A stretch of DNA of 64,000 bases from Cyrtodaria siliqua (GCA_037043455.1 JAWPHD010003081.1:124001-188000), one strand, 5' to 3'. Shown: positions 1-12,460, counted from the first letter of the stretch. The notes: generated from the letters alone by a model not told the origin. Numbers and translations: made by a program.

Positions 1-61
1 TTAGACAAAAGACTTTAAATTGTTTTAGGAACCTGGTTAAGTATAAGATTTAATTTTACTG
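1..61. repeat. G block remnant (unit 0), 5' part of the D1 target
   Basis: This stretch matches 40410-40475 and 54267-54330, which lie in the CCAAT-rich G blocks of later units. The last 13 bases (49-61) recur at 844-856 and are the target-site duplication of element D1. The G block resumes after A1 at 9764. Confidence 0.8.
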
Positions 62-843
62 TGTGTGTGTGTGTAGTTCGAAGGTTTAAAGACCGTCCGC
101 CAACTAACACGACAAGTTTCCCTGCCGCGATGGGCACAATAGAGTCTGGTCTGTTCTAGTTGAGTGTGTTGGTTGATCTGGTGCTGCTGTGTTGCTGTGT
201 CGTCGGTTCTCTTGTAGGTATGTAGGTGGATGTCGCTGCTGCTCTATGTAGTTGTCGCTGTGGCGGTGAAGTGGTGGTCTGGTGGTCGAGGTGGCCTGCA
301 TCCGCTACGCTACATCCGCTAGGTGTATTGCCCTACAGCCGCTTGTGGTCGGGGGTCCTTGTGTTTGGGGCCACACCCGTCACAATATGGCCCCTGCGCT
401 GCTGACATCATCTGGATAGCTGTGTATATCTTACTCTCTCTTCCGCTGGTTGACTACGGTCGAATGTAGGCCTTGGCGTCGATCCCTAACTATTACTACC
501 GACTTCTACTTCTACTGCTAGCTATGGGTCTGTGTTGATCTCAGCTCCGGCCCGCGGACTTCTGTCTTCCAGCTTCCAAGTTCGTCCACTGCTATCTGAT
601 CAGATGATGGCTGCCTTGACGGGGGCGCAGGGGCCTTCTTCACTATCAGTCAAGTGACACTCATGCTCCTGAACCGAGACAAACCAGTTCAGAAGTGCCA
701 GTGTGTTAGTCACTATACGCGAATATAGTGATTTACCACACCAGCAATGTTGTACAGGGCTGGCAATGCGTACCCCCATACAAACACCATAAGTGTCACC
801 AGTGCCCTCTCCGCGACGTGCACGCTGTGAAGAGCAGGAGAAG
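62..843 (-). mobile_element. D1: non-coding short interspersed element with (TG)n end
   Basis: The element is flanked by a 13-bp target-site duplication TTTAATTTTACTG (49-61 and 844-856). Its left end is (TG)n, so read on the minus strand it ends in a (CA)n tail. Its right end carries a block shared by all D copies, GTGCCCTCTCCGCGACGTGC. Just inside that block are hairpin-forming sequences, for example TCACTATA at about 713 pairing with TATAGTGA. No plausible coding sequence is present. The minus strand is inferred from the tail. I recognise no tRNA-type promoter boxes, so I call it a non-autonomous retroelement of unknown partner. Confidence 0.75.
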
Positions 844-880
844 TTTAATTTTACTGATGGTAGTATAAGGTTTTATTTTG

Positions 881-913
881 CCTCGCCGTTGGCAACTAGG
901 CCTTTTGGCGAGG
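881..913 (-). other. 3'-terminal stem-loop of A1
   Basis: CCTCGCC (881-887) pairs perfectly with GGCGAGG (907-913), and an inner GGC/GCC (891-893 with 900-902) can pair as well. It lies about 20 bp from the 3' border. The A2 counterpart at 26509-26539 keeps the same plan. Terminal stem-loops of this kind are recognised by the reverse transcriptase in several LINE families; that role is inferred here. Confidence 0.75.
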
Positions 914-1677
914 TTTTCTATAGAAGTTTATTTATAATAACCCTAGTAGTTTATAATGTTGCTAATTCTTATCAATCTCGCACGGATGGCAGGATCCAAG
1001 CAGACGCAAGACATGTCAATAGATGGTTTGCAGGGACACAAGAAGATTAACTTCGCAGAGGCTGAGTGATAGAAACACAGGTGGAATACGCTCATGTTGG
1101 TCTATGAAATTCAATCGAGGCTTACATGTATTAATAATTTTAATTTCCAGCGCCAGCGCGTCACCATTTATTAAAAATGTTTTAACTTAATATGTACATA
1201 TATACATAATCCATGTTATGTCTGCTTCATGCTCCCTTCCAAAGGGAATAGACTGTAATAGTTATAAGCATATAATGTTAAAAAGGAAATCGTTAAAATG
1301 TCCAGTGTTGTTAGTGGGACATCACTCCAAATCTCTCAATAAAAAATAATTCAGTATGAATTGTGCGCTTATGAGAGCAAAAACGTTAAATGGAGTGTGT
1401 CCCTCCGCCGAAGCCACGTGGAGGCCACACTGGGGAGGGCATGAAGCAGAGGTATACATAGGTTTTACATGTTAATATTATGTCCCCCGTTATCCCGATG
1501 TGTGCGTCAGATCAGACTAAAAATAGCATCTTCCCAGCTGTCTATATAAAATCAATGTGAAATAATAAGCATATATAAAACTAAATAGTACAGCCAGGAA
1601 TTTCTATTAACTTAACTGTTCATATAAAACAATCAAATAATAAAATCACAGAACGGGGCTGGTGGGGGCATACAAAG

Positions 1678-2415
1678 TAATGTTACGTGGAATTATCCAA
1701 CATAGGGGAGTGGGATTAAATGGAGTAGGGGAAAATATGTAACTAGACATGTTTAATAAGCACTTCCACGACGCCGTGAGGTAGGGCAGTCCCCACACTC
1801 ACTTAGTCGTGGCTCATTATATATATAAAGGTATGTGATTGGTCCTGGACCGTTGTGCCTGCGTCGTCATAAGACCCAAGAATCGCCCCAACGCGTCCAC
1901 CGGATCAGTCCCATATCTCAACTGTATCATAAGAAGCTTATATATTATGTTGTTACAATAAGTAATCGATTGACGTTTAAACAATGTTAAATACGACGTT
2001 TATCTGCACTTACAAAAAGGGTTTGTAATTTGGTAAAATTATACTGTAATGTTACATGGAATTATCCGACATAAGGAAGTGGGATTGAATGGAGTAGGGG
2101 AAAATATGTAACTAGACATGTTTAATAAGCACTTCCGCGACGCCATGAGGTAGGGCAGTCCCCACACTCACTTAGTCGTGGCTCATTATATATATAAAGG
2201 TATGTGATTGGTCCTGGACCGTTGTGCCTGCGTTGTCATCAGACTCAAAAATCGCCCCAACGCGTCCACCGGATCAGTCCCATATCTTAACTGTATCATA
2301 AGAAGTTTATATATTATATTGTTACAATAAGTAATCGATTGACGTTTACACAATGTTAAATACGACGTTTATCTGCACTAACAAAAAGGGTTTGTAATTT
2401 GGTAAAATTATACTG
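1678..2415 (-). repeat. 369-bp direct duplication in the A1 3'UTR
   Basis: Two 369-bp units, 1678-2046 and 2047-2415, lie head to tail and differ at only a few percent of positions. Each contains a block around TCCTGGACCG...CGTCCACCGGATCAGTCC that A2 also keeps (27980-28053). The rest of the 3'UTR (914-1677 and 2416-2510) is non-coding and aligns with A2 at 26540-28217. Confidence 0.9.
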
Positions 2416-2510
2416 CATAAACGAATTTAAATCAAACCATCAGCGTTTTCGAGCCCAGCGGACAAAACATACAAGCTAATCCACTGGGCCGTCCAACATT
2501 GTAGTTTAGT

Positions 2511-5500
2511 CTAAATCTTCTTTTCAAATTGTGTGCCCAAGATGAAAGAACTGAGAGCGCTAAATACTTGAACTCTATGTTTTTTTAAAGGATCTAAGAT
2601 GTTAGTTAAATTAAAAGGTAGTGATAAGTTTAGCAATTTTAATTTTAAGATATCTCTCTGTATTTCAAACTGGCTACAGTCTAGTAAATAATGTTCCGTA
2701 GTAAAATGAACTAGGCAGTTAGGACAATCCTTATGAAGGTCGTTAATTATGTGGCTGCCTAAACTAGCCGGTAATAGATTATACCCCATTCTCAGTCTTG
2801 TAATTACTTTATCAATAAGCCTGTTAGTAGAAAATGGTTCTTGAATTTTGAAATTTGTTTTAAGTCTAGAGAAAGTATGGAACTTGTTAATTTGATTAGT
2901 AAAATAATGATCTACTTTCTTATTTATTGTTTTCCGAATTTGTGAATAAATTTCAGTATGTCCTAAAGGGATTGGATTATCAACGGAGGTGGTGTCAAAG
3001 CCTGATTTACAGGCTTGGTCTGCTTTTTCGTTACCGACTATACCAACATGAGCCGGGCACCACTCCAAGTTAACAGAAAGTTTTAAAATATGGCAGTCAT
3101 TTAATTTATATAGAATATTTGTCAGAAGATCAGGGCGAGTTCTGCTCGTTCTGTCTTTAATAGCCATAAGACTTGAAAGCGAGTCTGAGAAAATAACTGA
3201 GAATGGGGGTTTGTTTTTAATAATCCATTTAAGGGCTCTGTCTATAGCGACTAGCTCCGCGGTAAAAATTGATAGACCGTCAGAGATTCTAGTAATTTTA
3301 GTAATATTTTTTGTTGGTATAACGAAGGCTGATGCTACACGTCCTGAGACAGGATCTTTAGATCCATCTGTATAAATTTGTAAAAAGTTATTGTATTTAC
3401 TATCCTTATGTTGTAAGAAGTTCAGTTTAATTTCTGATGCTTCATCTTTTTTATTTATTATAGAGGAAAGAGAAAAGTCTACATTAGGTTGAATAAGAGT
3501 CCATGGAGGGACCTCTCCTATTGAAAAATCTGCAATTTGATATTGGTCTAGGTTATATTCCTCTATTAAATTATAGATGGTTGTGCCGAATGGCTTGGGA
3601 TTTTTTCTAAATCTATGAAGACATTGGGTATTTATAAAAATGTTATTTACTGGATTTGTTTCTTTTTTTGTTTGGACCCTGGCCCAGAAGCGAAGCATTT
3701 GTTCTTCTCTATGAATATGTAATGGCAGAATGCCAGCCTCATGTTCCAAAATATGATGTGGAGTAGAATCTAGGGCTCCCAGTGCAATTCTAAGACATTT
3801 ATTTTGTAGTATATCGAGTCGATGAAGTAGTGTTTTTGAGGCACATGAATATACATGGGATCCGTAATCAAGTTTGGATCTTATTAAACTTTTATATCAA
3901 AGTGTTAATGATTTTTTATCGGACCCAAAATCAGTACCTTTTAGCATTCTTAGTAAATTTAAATCCTTTTCACATTTGTTTAAAAGGTTGTGAATATGGG
4001 CTGTAAAATTTAACCTTCTATCCCAGATAAGACCTAAAAAGGTGACTATGTTACTAAATATAATTTTAGTATTACCCAGGAAAAGATTTGTAGAAGTGTG
4101 GGCGGTATTTCCAAATATAATCCCTGTAGTTTTACTAGTGGAGATTTTAAATCCCCATTTTATGTCCCAATCCCAAATTAAGTTTAGCCCTTTTTGTGCT
4201 TTAGCTTGTAATTTATCTATACGTTTCCCAGAAATCCATGCGCCACTATCATCTGCAAATTGACTAACGACCAGACCGGAATCCTGAACTACATTAGGTA
4301 GGTCGTTAATTAAAATGTTAAAAAGGAGGGGAGAAATAATGGAACCTTGTGAAGAACCACGTTCTAATAGTTCTTCTTCAGAAAGATCTTCATCAACTTT
4401 TACTTGAATTTTTCTATCCTGGAGAAAGGCCTTGACAAAATAAAAACAGTTTCCTCGGATGCCGAGGTCAAATAATTTGGATAAAATTCCAGTATGCCAG
4501 GCAAGATCGAAAGCCGCCTGTAGATCAAGAAAGATTGCTAATACAGAACGGCTATAGTTTTTAGCAAATAGGATGTCATGTTGTAAACGGGCTAGCTGGT
4601 CTTGTGTGCTACGCCCTTTTCTAAATCCTGACTGAAATTTATTAATTAAACCCTTAGATTCTAAAAAGTGTTCAAGTCGGTTTTTAACCATAAATTCCAT
4701 TAGTTTGCTTGGATGGGATGTTAAACTGATGGGTCGAAAAGATTGTGGGTCATTAGGGTTTTTATTAGGTTTATGTATTGGAATGACACAGGCCAGTCTC
4801 CAGGATTTAGGATAGTTATTAGAAGACCATATTTTATTATACAAAGTAAGCCAAATATTTAAAGTAGAGTCCGGCATATGTTTGAATAATTGGTATGAAA
4901 GTTTATCAGGTCCCACGGCTGAATTTTTCCTGCTTGCAATTGCATTTTTTAGTTCCATTAGAGTAAATGGTATGTTTAAGGTGGAATCGTCATCTTTAAT
5001 ATTGTTATTATTTATTTTATTATTAAAATCGGTTTCAAAGACCGTCTGATAGTTGATCGTTGCCTCTGAAAGATTTTCTTTGCTTGAAACTTTGGCAAAG
5101 TGTTTAGCTAGTAAATTAGCTTTATCTTTGTTAGTTGTGGCATTACTAAATTTTGTTTTAAGAAGGGGAATGCTGGAAAAAGAGTTGCCACGTATTTTAT
5201 TAATTTTATCCCAAAATGTTTTGAATTGTTTTGTTTTAAGGAACAAGTATTAATGAAAGTTTCCCAGTTATTTTTCTTGGCTTGGGATATAACTGTTTTA
5301 GCTTCCTGTTCCGCCTTTTTATAATTTAATAGATTTATTTCAGAGGCATCTTTTTTGAGTTTATTCAGAAGATATTTTCTATTTTTAACTGCTGCTTTGC
5401 ATTCTGAATTCCACCATGGGACATTTTTCTTTTTGGGGTTTTTATTATATGTTGGAATACTTTCATGCATAATATTAAGAAGACTGTCTGTTAACTTATT

Positions 5501-6346
5501 GTTAAAAGTGTTGGTATCATCGGATTGTATATTATCTAGATTAATATCTTTGCATAATATATTAAAGAGATCCCAGTCGGCCTTATTGAAATTGAACTTG
5601 TTTTGATTATAGCTTTCTTGGTTAATTTTAGGAGAACTTAGTTGTATTGTGATATGTATAGGAAAATGGTCAGAACCCCAGTTATCCGATAATACTGTCC
5701 AGTGTGTTTTTTGAGCTAAAGATCTGGAAGTAACTGAGAGATCAATGCAAGTAAGGTTACCATTGTGTGTATCAAGACGTGTGGGGGAGCCGTCATTCAG
5801 GAGGACTAGATCGAACTCGTCCAACCATTTGACTATTGATTCTCCATGTTTTGTAATTTTTTCCGAGCCCCATGCAAAGTGATGGGCGTTAAAATCGCCA
5901 GAAATAATACTATTCTTTACCTTTAAAGGCAGAATAACATTTGATATTGTTTTAAGAGATTGGAAGTCGCAATTACGTGCATATAAATTTGACAGTATAA
6001 ACGTAAAATCTTGAAAGTAGATTTTAAATAGTTGTACTTCAATGGCTGTAAAACCATCTGTATCTTTCGGATCTAAAATTTCAATCTTTTAATAATTAAT
6101 ATAATTTTTGAAGTAGACGGCCAACCCTCCACACGTATTGGTATCCCTAGCTCTATTATTATCATAGAATTTAAATTCATGTTTAAAACCAGGAATAGAT
6201 TTGAAAGTCTTTTTATTAAATTTAGTTTCCTGAATACAAAGAATATCTACTTCAGGATTTAGGTCCAGGAATACTTTAATCTCAGAGTGCTTTATATGGG
6301 TTAAGCCTCCGGCATTAAAAGATATAATATTCACCGATTTATTCAC
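2511..6346 (-). pseudogene. A1 ORF2: APE endonuclease / reverse transcriptase / RNase H polyprotein, inactivated
   Basis: About 1,278 codons, normal for an I-group ORF2. From the start: APE-type endonuclease (QETKFN, GDFNAHH), a linker with the PWWNSEC motif, reverse transcriptase (FRPISLTS, GSSQGSIISP, catalytic FADD near 4235-4270), RNase H (YTDGSK, FSDSLSS, NEKAD) and a C-terminal CX2CX7HX4C knuckle (CPNC...H...C). The start is GTG at 6346-6344, overlapping the ORF1 TGA. Three lesions are visible: nonsense TAA at 6089-6091, a one-base deletion near 5225-5235, and nonsense TGA at 3897-3899 where A2 has TTA. Otherwise the frame is continuous, so the decay is moderate. The RT catalytic aspartates are present, unlike in A2. 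Confidence 0.92.
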
Positions 6347-8602
6347 TTCGAAAAGAAATTATTTATACACTTTTTAAAATTTGAATTTTGTCGTTTAGTT
6401 GCCACCGAGGAAGAAGTTGGTTTACGTGGTGTTTTGGTTCCTTTAAGGGTTCCTTGAGTTTTCCTCGGTGTTTTCTTTAAGGTTATCAATCTATTGTTTT
6501 TGTTAATAAAATGTTGTGGTTTATGCTTTTTCAATAGCAGATTTTCTGGGTGGAGTATGGATCTAGGAAGGGGTGGGGTGTCCAATGTATTATAGGTGTG
6601 GGAGGGAGGTTGGTTGATACAACTAGAACCCACTATGCCCTTAAGGATCTCCCTATGTATGTGATTAATTAGCAACGGGCCAGTGGGTCTAGTTTTTTCA
6701 TTTATCAATCTAATCGTTAATTTTGTAAGTATATCTATATTGGTAATTATAGGATTAGTATTGTTTAATACTTGGACTTTTAATGGGGTGGTTTGAGACG
6801 AGTTGTCATAAAATATAGGTGTATTTTTAATCGGGATACTAATAGTCGGAGTTTCATCGATCCCCACCAGGTCTAGAATTTGTTCTAAGCTTTTTTCCGT
6901 TGATGATGAGAGGCTAAAGGAATTATCTACAGTCAAAATTGATGTGTTTTGTGTTACATTGAACATGCTACAATCGCTAATGGTTTTTGAAGTGCCCAAT
7001 GAACAATCAGAAGAGTTTGGTGTAGATTGTTTAATTTTTCGTTCGGGGGTGTTAGATGGAGTAATCAACGTTTGTTTTTGAGACCTTGGTGGGATTTCGA
7101 TTTGATTCCGTACTTGGTTATTAGGGGAGATAGACTGCTCGATTATTGTTTCGTCTATAATTAAAATAGGGGATGTGATAGGGGAAGTACTAAATGGTAT
7201 CACAGGGGTCTGTGGGGTTAAAATAGAAGGAGGGAGAACTTGCTTATTTAGTCTGTGGATCTGTCCCCCTTGTTTCCTATAGAATCTATTGTCTTGGTAT
7301 GAAGACTTTGTAATGTCTATTTTATTGGAGGGGCGTTGATCCACAGTAAAATTATTCCCATTTAGCACAGGGACCAGGTTAGTTTTAGGAGAGCTAGTGG
7401 GGGTGTGTCTCTTAATATCAACAGTTTTAACAACTATATCGGCATATGTAGGTCGGGATTTAACCGGCGACTTCGAATCGTTGGAAATTGATGGGGTGGG
7501 AGGTGTTTTAAGTACTGCCCCCTCACTTATTAATATAATAGGCTTTACTGTGGGTGGGGATAAAGAGGAAGCTTTATGTGGGGAGGGAGGGGCGGGGGGG
7601 GTCCATATCCCAACTCGGGGTCTGTAAATTTAGGGACCATATAGATATGATCTCAGGATCATCCTGTTTTGTTTTTAGTGGGCGATCCCGTGTCAACTGC
7701 CGTGGGGACAACTCAGCACGACCAGAGGCTGCGGCCTTAATTGGGGGCTGGATAATAGTCCGCCCTTGGCTTTTATTGGCCTTTGATTTGCCATATATTT
7801 CAATGGCTGTAGTCCAAGAGGTTCTGTTCCTCTTGGCTATCTTTGTGATCTCAATGGCTGAGATATATATGGAACAGCCCCTGAATCGTGTCGAGTGTTC
7901 CCCACCACAGTTAACACACATATTACCCCGGGTGGTACAATCCCTAGTATGGTGGGACTGGGCGCATTTGGCGCAGGCTACAGTGCCTGCACATTTGTCA
8001 TATTTGTGCCCAAATCCCTGACATTTAAAGCATCGGATCGGAGGGGACACATACTCCTCAACCTCGAAGGCAGTAAAAGTACGATGAATTTTAAGGAGTC
8101 TCGGGAGCGAGTCCCCGCCAAAAACAACCTTGACAGCTCCGGTCTGCCTGCCAAATTTATTAAGTAAAACCGAGAGAGAGAGTATATTGGGGACGTTGTC
8201 ATGTTCGTCCACCAATTCCTCTTTCAGTTCCGATAGATTTGTGTCCACCGGAACATTGTGAATTACTCCCTCTCTGGTGATGGTGGCAGGCGTAATCATA
8301 AGTATCTCCAAGTCATCGAAATAGATGGGGCTTGATTTAAAGATCAAGCTCTTTGCTTCCGACGACTTGGCTTCAATAAGAAGATCCCCAGATTTTAGTG
8401 GGATGACCCTGCTTATCTAATTGGGGAATTTTGCTGAGATTATCGATGATAATCTCACTATGGGGATAGCTTTTGTAAGCGTAATGTCCCCTTTGGCCCT
8501 AAAGTAGAACCTATGCTGCCAATTGTTATGAGTAATGTGGTGGTTGTCGTGGGCGGAGGCCGCGCTCCCAAGCTCTGTAGATAAGTTGTTAAATGTAGAC
8601 AT
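6343..8602 (-). pseudogene. A1 ORF1: Gag-like RNA-binding protein, broken
   Basis: About 750 codons, long for an ORF1. The start is ATG at 8602 (MSTFNN). A poorly conserved N-terminus is followed by an RRM-like region (REGVIHNVP to IHRTFTAFEVEEYV) and then three CCHC knuckles: CFKCQGFGHKYDKC, CAKCAQSHHTRDC and CVNCGGEHSTRFRGC. A long Ser/Thr/Pro-rich tail ends in a basic Lys/Arg-rich segment. Breaks: an in-frame TAG at 8417-8419 (KFPN-stop) and a frameshift in a G/C homopolymer run near 7575-7605. This class coats element RNA in the ribonucleoprotein. The stop TGA (6345-6343) overlaps the ORF2 start. Confidence 0.88.
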
Positions 8603-9763
8603 TTTAACTAACACTGTATTAACACTGTATTAACACTAAATTTAAGAATATATATAATTAAGAAAGATGATGTCACAACGTGTCACACTTAGTCGTCAAA
8701 CTACTAACTAAAATTTAACACTATATGTGTCCAATGTGCAAAATATTTACACTATTGATAATAAAAAGGAAAACATAAGTACGACACTGTTGTAATTATT
8801 AAGGTCCTATGCACTCTATGTCTTAGTGTATGTATAGGAGTAGCGTACCCTATACAACATATAAAATGGACTGGCAAAACTAAATGTCAACGTACACTGA
8901 TCACCTGATGCCCTATATTTGGCTAACTTATCGAGAAACCGGAAGTGTATGTAAATACGTTTTACCAACGTAGTAATTTTAAATATATATTTCTTTATTT
9001 CTCTACACTCTATCACTCTATCAAAACTATATTAACACGATGTATTAACACGATGTATCCGTATTTGAGGCATAAAACGTAAAAAGCAAAACGAAACGTA
9101 TGTACGTTTCTATATAAAGTAGTGAATAGTTTCGAAAAATCTCTATCACTAACAATATTCTAACTAAAATTATAAGAATTTTCTATGTAAATGTTGTCCA
9201 CAAAATATTTAAATGTGCGTAAGATAACTAAACTAATAAGTAACTCTTCTTATATTAGAAGTAAGAGTCTTTAATTAGACAAATCTTGTCGAAAACGAAA
9301 CTAATTCTGTAGTGGAAATACTCCCGAAACTTTACACTCGCCTCTCGATAAGAATAGATTCTAAAAATAGAATTTTATGATTTGGACAAAGGTGTCAAAA
9401 TGATAACAATGGATAGGTACGTTGAATCTAGAATAGTGCTCACTAAGATTTAAAAGTTTTAACCAATACTGGCGTAAACAAATCTTAAACTTCTATCAAA
9501 AGTAAGTTAAAAAGTCTAATAAAAACTAATATCCCCAAATAGAGTCCAGTGTAAAGGGCATATGGTATAGTAAATAAAGAAATAGAGGGTTATACTGTGT
9601 GACGGGATGGATTAACCACCCCTGTCATGCAGTAAAGAACCCTTCAAGCAGTCCAAGTTGTTTGCTCCCTGATAATAATCAGAGAGCAAACGTATAGTGA
9701 ATAAGACTGCTGTAAACCATATATCCCAAACACCAAACCCTACTCGTAGATATTTTAAAATGG
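8603..9763 (-). promoter_or_regulatory. A1 5' untranslated / presumed promoter region
   Basis: About 1.16 kb with no credible ORF. It aligns with the A2 5' region on both sides of the B2 insertion, for example 9200-9480 with 36840-37110 and 9600-9763 with 37200-37380. Conservation to the very 5' border shows A1 is not 5'-truncated. Internal promoters are usual for this element class, but I cannot locate the promoter from sequence alone. Confidence 0.65.
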
Positions 9764-9774
9764 TTTTACTGATG

Positions 9775-10409
9775 ATAAATCTAGTTTAAAGTAGCTGATT
9801 ATGAGGATTTATTTCGAATTCACAAAGATCGGCTTGAAAAACGGGCCAATCAGCGCCAGGAAGATATGCGCTCAGCCAATCAGAAATTTTCAAAAATTTA
9901 ATGCTTTTTGCTTTTTGCTAGAAAGTAACAATTTGGCAATGGATTACACACTGATTAATTAATGTTTACTGAAAATATCTTACTGTTAGTTTTTTTATAC
10001 ACTTACTTGTTTCCTATCTTTCTTTTCTTCTTGAACAGCACAACACAGAACAATACAATACAACACAAAGACAGCTTTTAACACAGAAAAAACGGTGGTG
10101 CGCGCGAATTGCTCAAAGCTCAATACGGCACGCGATGTATTATGGTATAAACGCTTACTTTGATTAATACCTCCGATAGGTTTTAATTAATTAATTCTTT
10201 AATCCCTTATCCTGGTTTATGGCACGATAAGAACGTTAAGAACGTTTACTTAAAATTCCTATGTTTATTTACTAACCTTGGTTTTCAACTGTTTCCAACT
10301 ATTTACTAAAGTAAAATAGAGTTTTTATCAAGTTAACCGCGCGTTTTAAAATGCTAGTCACGAGACTGGTTTTATACACGTCTGATCACGAGAGAAATCA
10401 GAATGATGT
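9775..10409. repeat. G1: CCAAT-rich non-coding block of array unit 1
   Basis: It matches 40480-41060 and 54335-54820. It holds two plus-strand CCAATCAG octamers 30 bp apart (9846 and 9876). On the plus strand a pyrimidine-rich run ending in GAACAG (about 10010-10040) is followed by an AC-rich stretch, and both recur in every G block. There is no gene. The right end, CATACATATAAACA (10410-10423), is the left copy of the D2-E1 target-site duplication. Confidence 0.85.
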
Positions 10410-10423
10410 CATACATATAAACA

Positions 10424-11186
10424 GTGTGTGTGTGTAGTTCTGAGGTTTAACGTCCCTCCACCAACAAACACGACAAGGTAGCCCTGCCGCGATGGCACAA
10501 TAGAGTCTGGACGGTTGAGTGATGTGTGTTGGTTGATCTGGTGCTGCTGTGTTGCTGTGTCGTCGTTTCTCTTGTAGATGTGTAGTGTTGTGTCGCTGCT
10601 CTGTGTAGTTGTCGCTGTGGCGGTGAAGTGGTGGTCTGGTGGTCGAGGTGGCCTGCATCCGCTACGCTACATCCGCTAGTGTATTGCCCTACAGCCGCTA
10701 GTGGTCGGGGGTCCTTGTGTTTGGGGCCACACCCGTCACATATGGCCCCTGCGCTGCTGACATCATCTGGATAGCTGTGTATTTCTTGCTCCCTCTTCCG
10801 CTGGTTGACTACGGTCGAATGTAGGCCTCGGCGTCGATCCCTAACTATTACTACCGACTTCTACTTCTACTGCTAGCTATGGGTCTGTGTTGATCTCAGC
10901 TCCGGCCCGCGGACTTCTGTCTTCCAGCTTCCAAGTTTGCTCACTTCTATCTGATCAGATGATGGCTGCCTTGACGGGGGCGCAGGGACTTCTTCACTAT
11001 CAGTCAAGTGACACTCAGGCTCCTGAACCGAGACAAGCCAGTTCAGAAGTGCCAGTGTGTTAGTCACTATACGCGAATATAGTGATTTAGCACACCAGCA
11101 ATGTTGTACAGGGCTGGCAAAGCGTACCCCCATACAAACACCATGAGTGTCACCAGTGCCCTCTCCGCGACGTGCACGCTGTGAAG
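10424..11186 (-). mobile_element. D2: non-coding (TG)n-ended short element
   Basis: Closely related to D1 along its length (TG tract, CCGTCC-like block, terminal GTGCCCTCTCCGCGACGTGC block). It abuts E1 directly, without the AGATCAGGAG extension seen in D4. A single 14-bp target duplication, CATACATATAAACA, flanks D2 and E1 together (10410-10423 and 12447-12460). D2 therefore probably inserted into the (TG)n end of E1, or the two moved together. Confidence 0.7.
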
Positions 11187-12446
11187 TGTGTGTGTGTGTA
11201 ATTCTAAGGTTTATAGTCCGTCCGCCAACGAACACGTCAGGGTATACCTGACGCGATGGGCACAATAGAGTCTGGACTTTTAAAGGTGTAATTTTGAATT
11301 TTGAAGCTGATCTAGACCTTGCCAACAGGTCTGTTTAATGCCTAAATATGTGCTAAAAACGGTGTCAACAATAGCGGTTAATTCAACCTAATTTCGTGTA
11401 TTGACACCTTCCGGTCCTAGCTTTGTTTGGCGTTGTGTTGTATGTGGTGCGTGCCTGTCTTGTAGTGTTATGATTATGTTTTTAACATATCATATTTGCT
11501 GGGGTTTGATGAGGGGTATGCCTGTACTACGCCATCTTGGGGATGATTAGCGTGTCCATTTGCAGCATACTAATACTTGTGGTCATCGAACTGGGGCCTG
11601 TTCGGTTATTTCTGTGTTGTTTGTTTGTACATGTTGGAGCATTTGTTGGTGTTAAGTTTGTTGGTTGCTATGCCTGGGGCATAGCGTGTGTGTCTGGTCT
11701 GAGGTACTGTGGCAGCAATTCCACATCTTGTTCGCGCAAGGGGTTTGCTACCACTGGGAAGGAAAGGCCAATTATGGTCGATAACGGATTCCAGTCAAGA
11801 TTGCCCCTGTGGGATGTGTCCCACAGGTTGGTGATGAAAGGGACCGTAAGGAGGCGCTCCTTAGTCCTAAATGGGTATGTGCCGTGTTTACTGGTTTTAG
11901 AGTTAACATTACTTTTGTACTTAGTTAAGAACTATTACACTATTATTACTGTAGTTGTTGAATTTTAAGACGGTCACATCCCTTATGGTATAATGCACAA
12001 TAAAAATTTAATGTTTTTGTATGGCTTCTACTGGTATACTTATTTGCTTATTTATTTTTATATATATTTTTTTCCTTATAATTGTTATAATACAAAAAAT
12101 CGAATGCCTAAAAGGTGGCCTAATATGTGCTATTCCCACTATAACACCGCTCGATATTTCCATGGGACGCGTTTTATTGTATTTACTTATTCGCCCGACG
12201 CGAGTGTCAATGGTAGTTACTTAAATAGGCAAATTTAATAACTCGTCCATACATGTGAACGTACGTTAATGCACGGGGTATATATATATATATATATACG
12301 TATATTGGGTGATACCACATAGTAGGTAATTATATATAAGGATAATATAAGATTTCATACATACACATAGATATACATACATCCATACATAGTAGATATA
12401 TACAGAATAATATTATTACAGGTAGTTATTATATTTCATACACACT
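11187..12446 (-). mobile_element. E1: (TG)n-ended element sharing its terminal stem-loop with D elements
   Basis: Nearly identical to E2 (63328 to the window end). The first ~100 bp (TG tract, TCCGCCAAC block, stem CGTCAGG 11235-11241 with CCTGACG 11247-11253, then CACAATAGAGTCTGGAC) are shared with D elements. The remainder is different and turns AT-rich, with a (TA)n run near 12280-12297. Small frames exist (11543-11968 on plus; an ATG-less minus frame around 11700-11930) but neither resembles a known protein. Whether E is autonomous cannot be told here. Confidence 0.6.
11235..11253 (-). other. Terminal stem-loop of E1
   Basis: CGTCAGG and CCTGACG form a perfect 7-bp stem with a 5-nt loop. 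The same position in D3 and D4 has CGCCAGG/CCTGGCG, a paired A-T to G-C change. The stem is therefore maintained by compensatory substitution. Confidence 0.75.
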
Positions 12447-12460
12447 CATACATATAAACA

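Larger units (their letters stand above)
860..9763 (-). mobile_element. A1: full-length I-group non-LTR retrotransposon (family A), degenerate
   Basis: Perfect 11-bp target-site duplications TTTTACTGATG at 849-859 and 9764-9774 define the borders, giving 8,904 bp. Read on the minus strand the order is 5' region (9763-8603), ORF1, ORF2 with a 4-base overlap, a long 3'UTR (2510-914), a terminal stem-loop and a short A-rich end. A2 at 26486-37457 is a second copy and aligns along the whole length. The target is a G block, 3 bp from the D1 duplication. RNase H after RT places it in the I-group of clades; I do not assign a named family. Both ORFs are broken. Confidence 0.9.

Noticed and set aside
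793..1050. Plus-strand 85-residue frame across the D1/A1 boundary
   Set aside because: It crosses a target-site duplication and the A1 3' stem-loop, so it is a chance frame at an insertion junction.
9775..10409. G blocks flanking C on both sides read as long terminal repeats of an LTR element
   Set aside because: C encodes an APE endonuclease and no protease or integrase. G blocks show no TG...CA ends, primer-binding site or polypurine tract, and contiguous head-to-tail units explain the flanking copies.
11543..11968. Hydrophobic 142-residue plus-strand frame in E1, largely open in E2 as well
   Set aside because: E1 and E2 are too similar for conservation to mean anything. The composition is low-complexity hydrophobic, and the frame runs against the inferred direction of the element.
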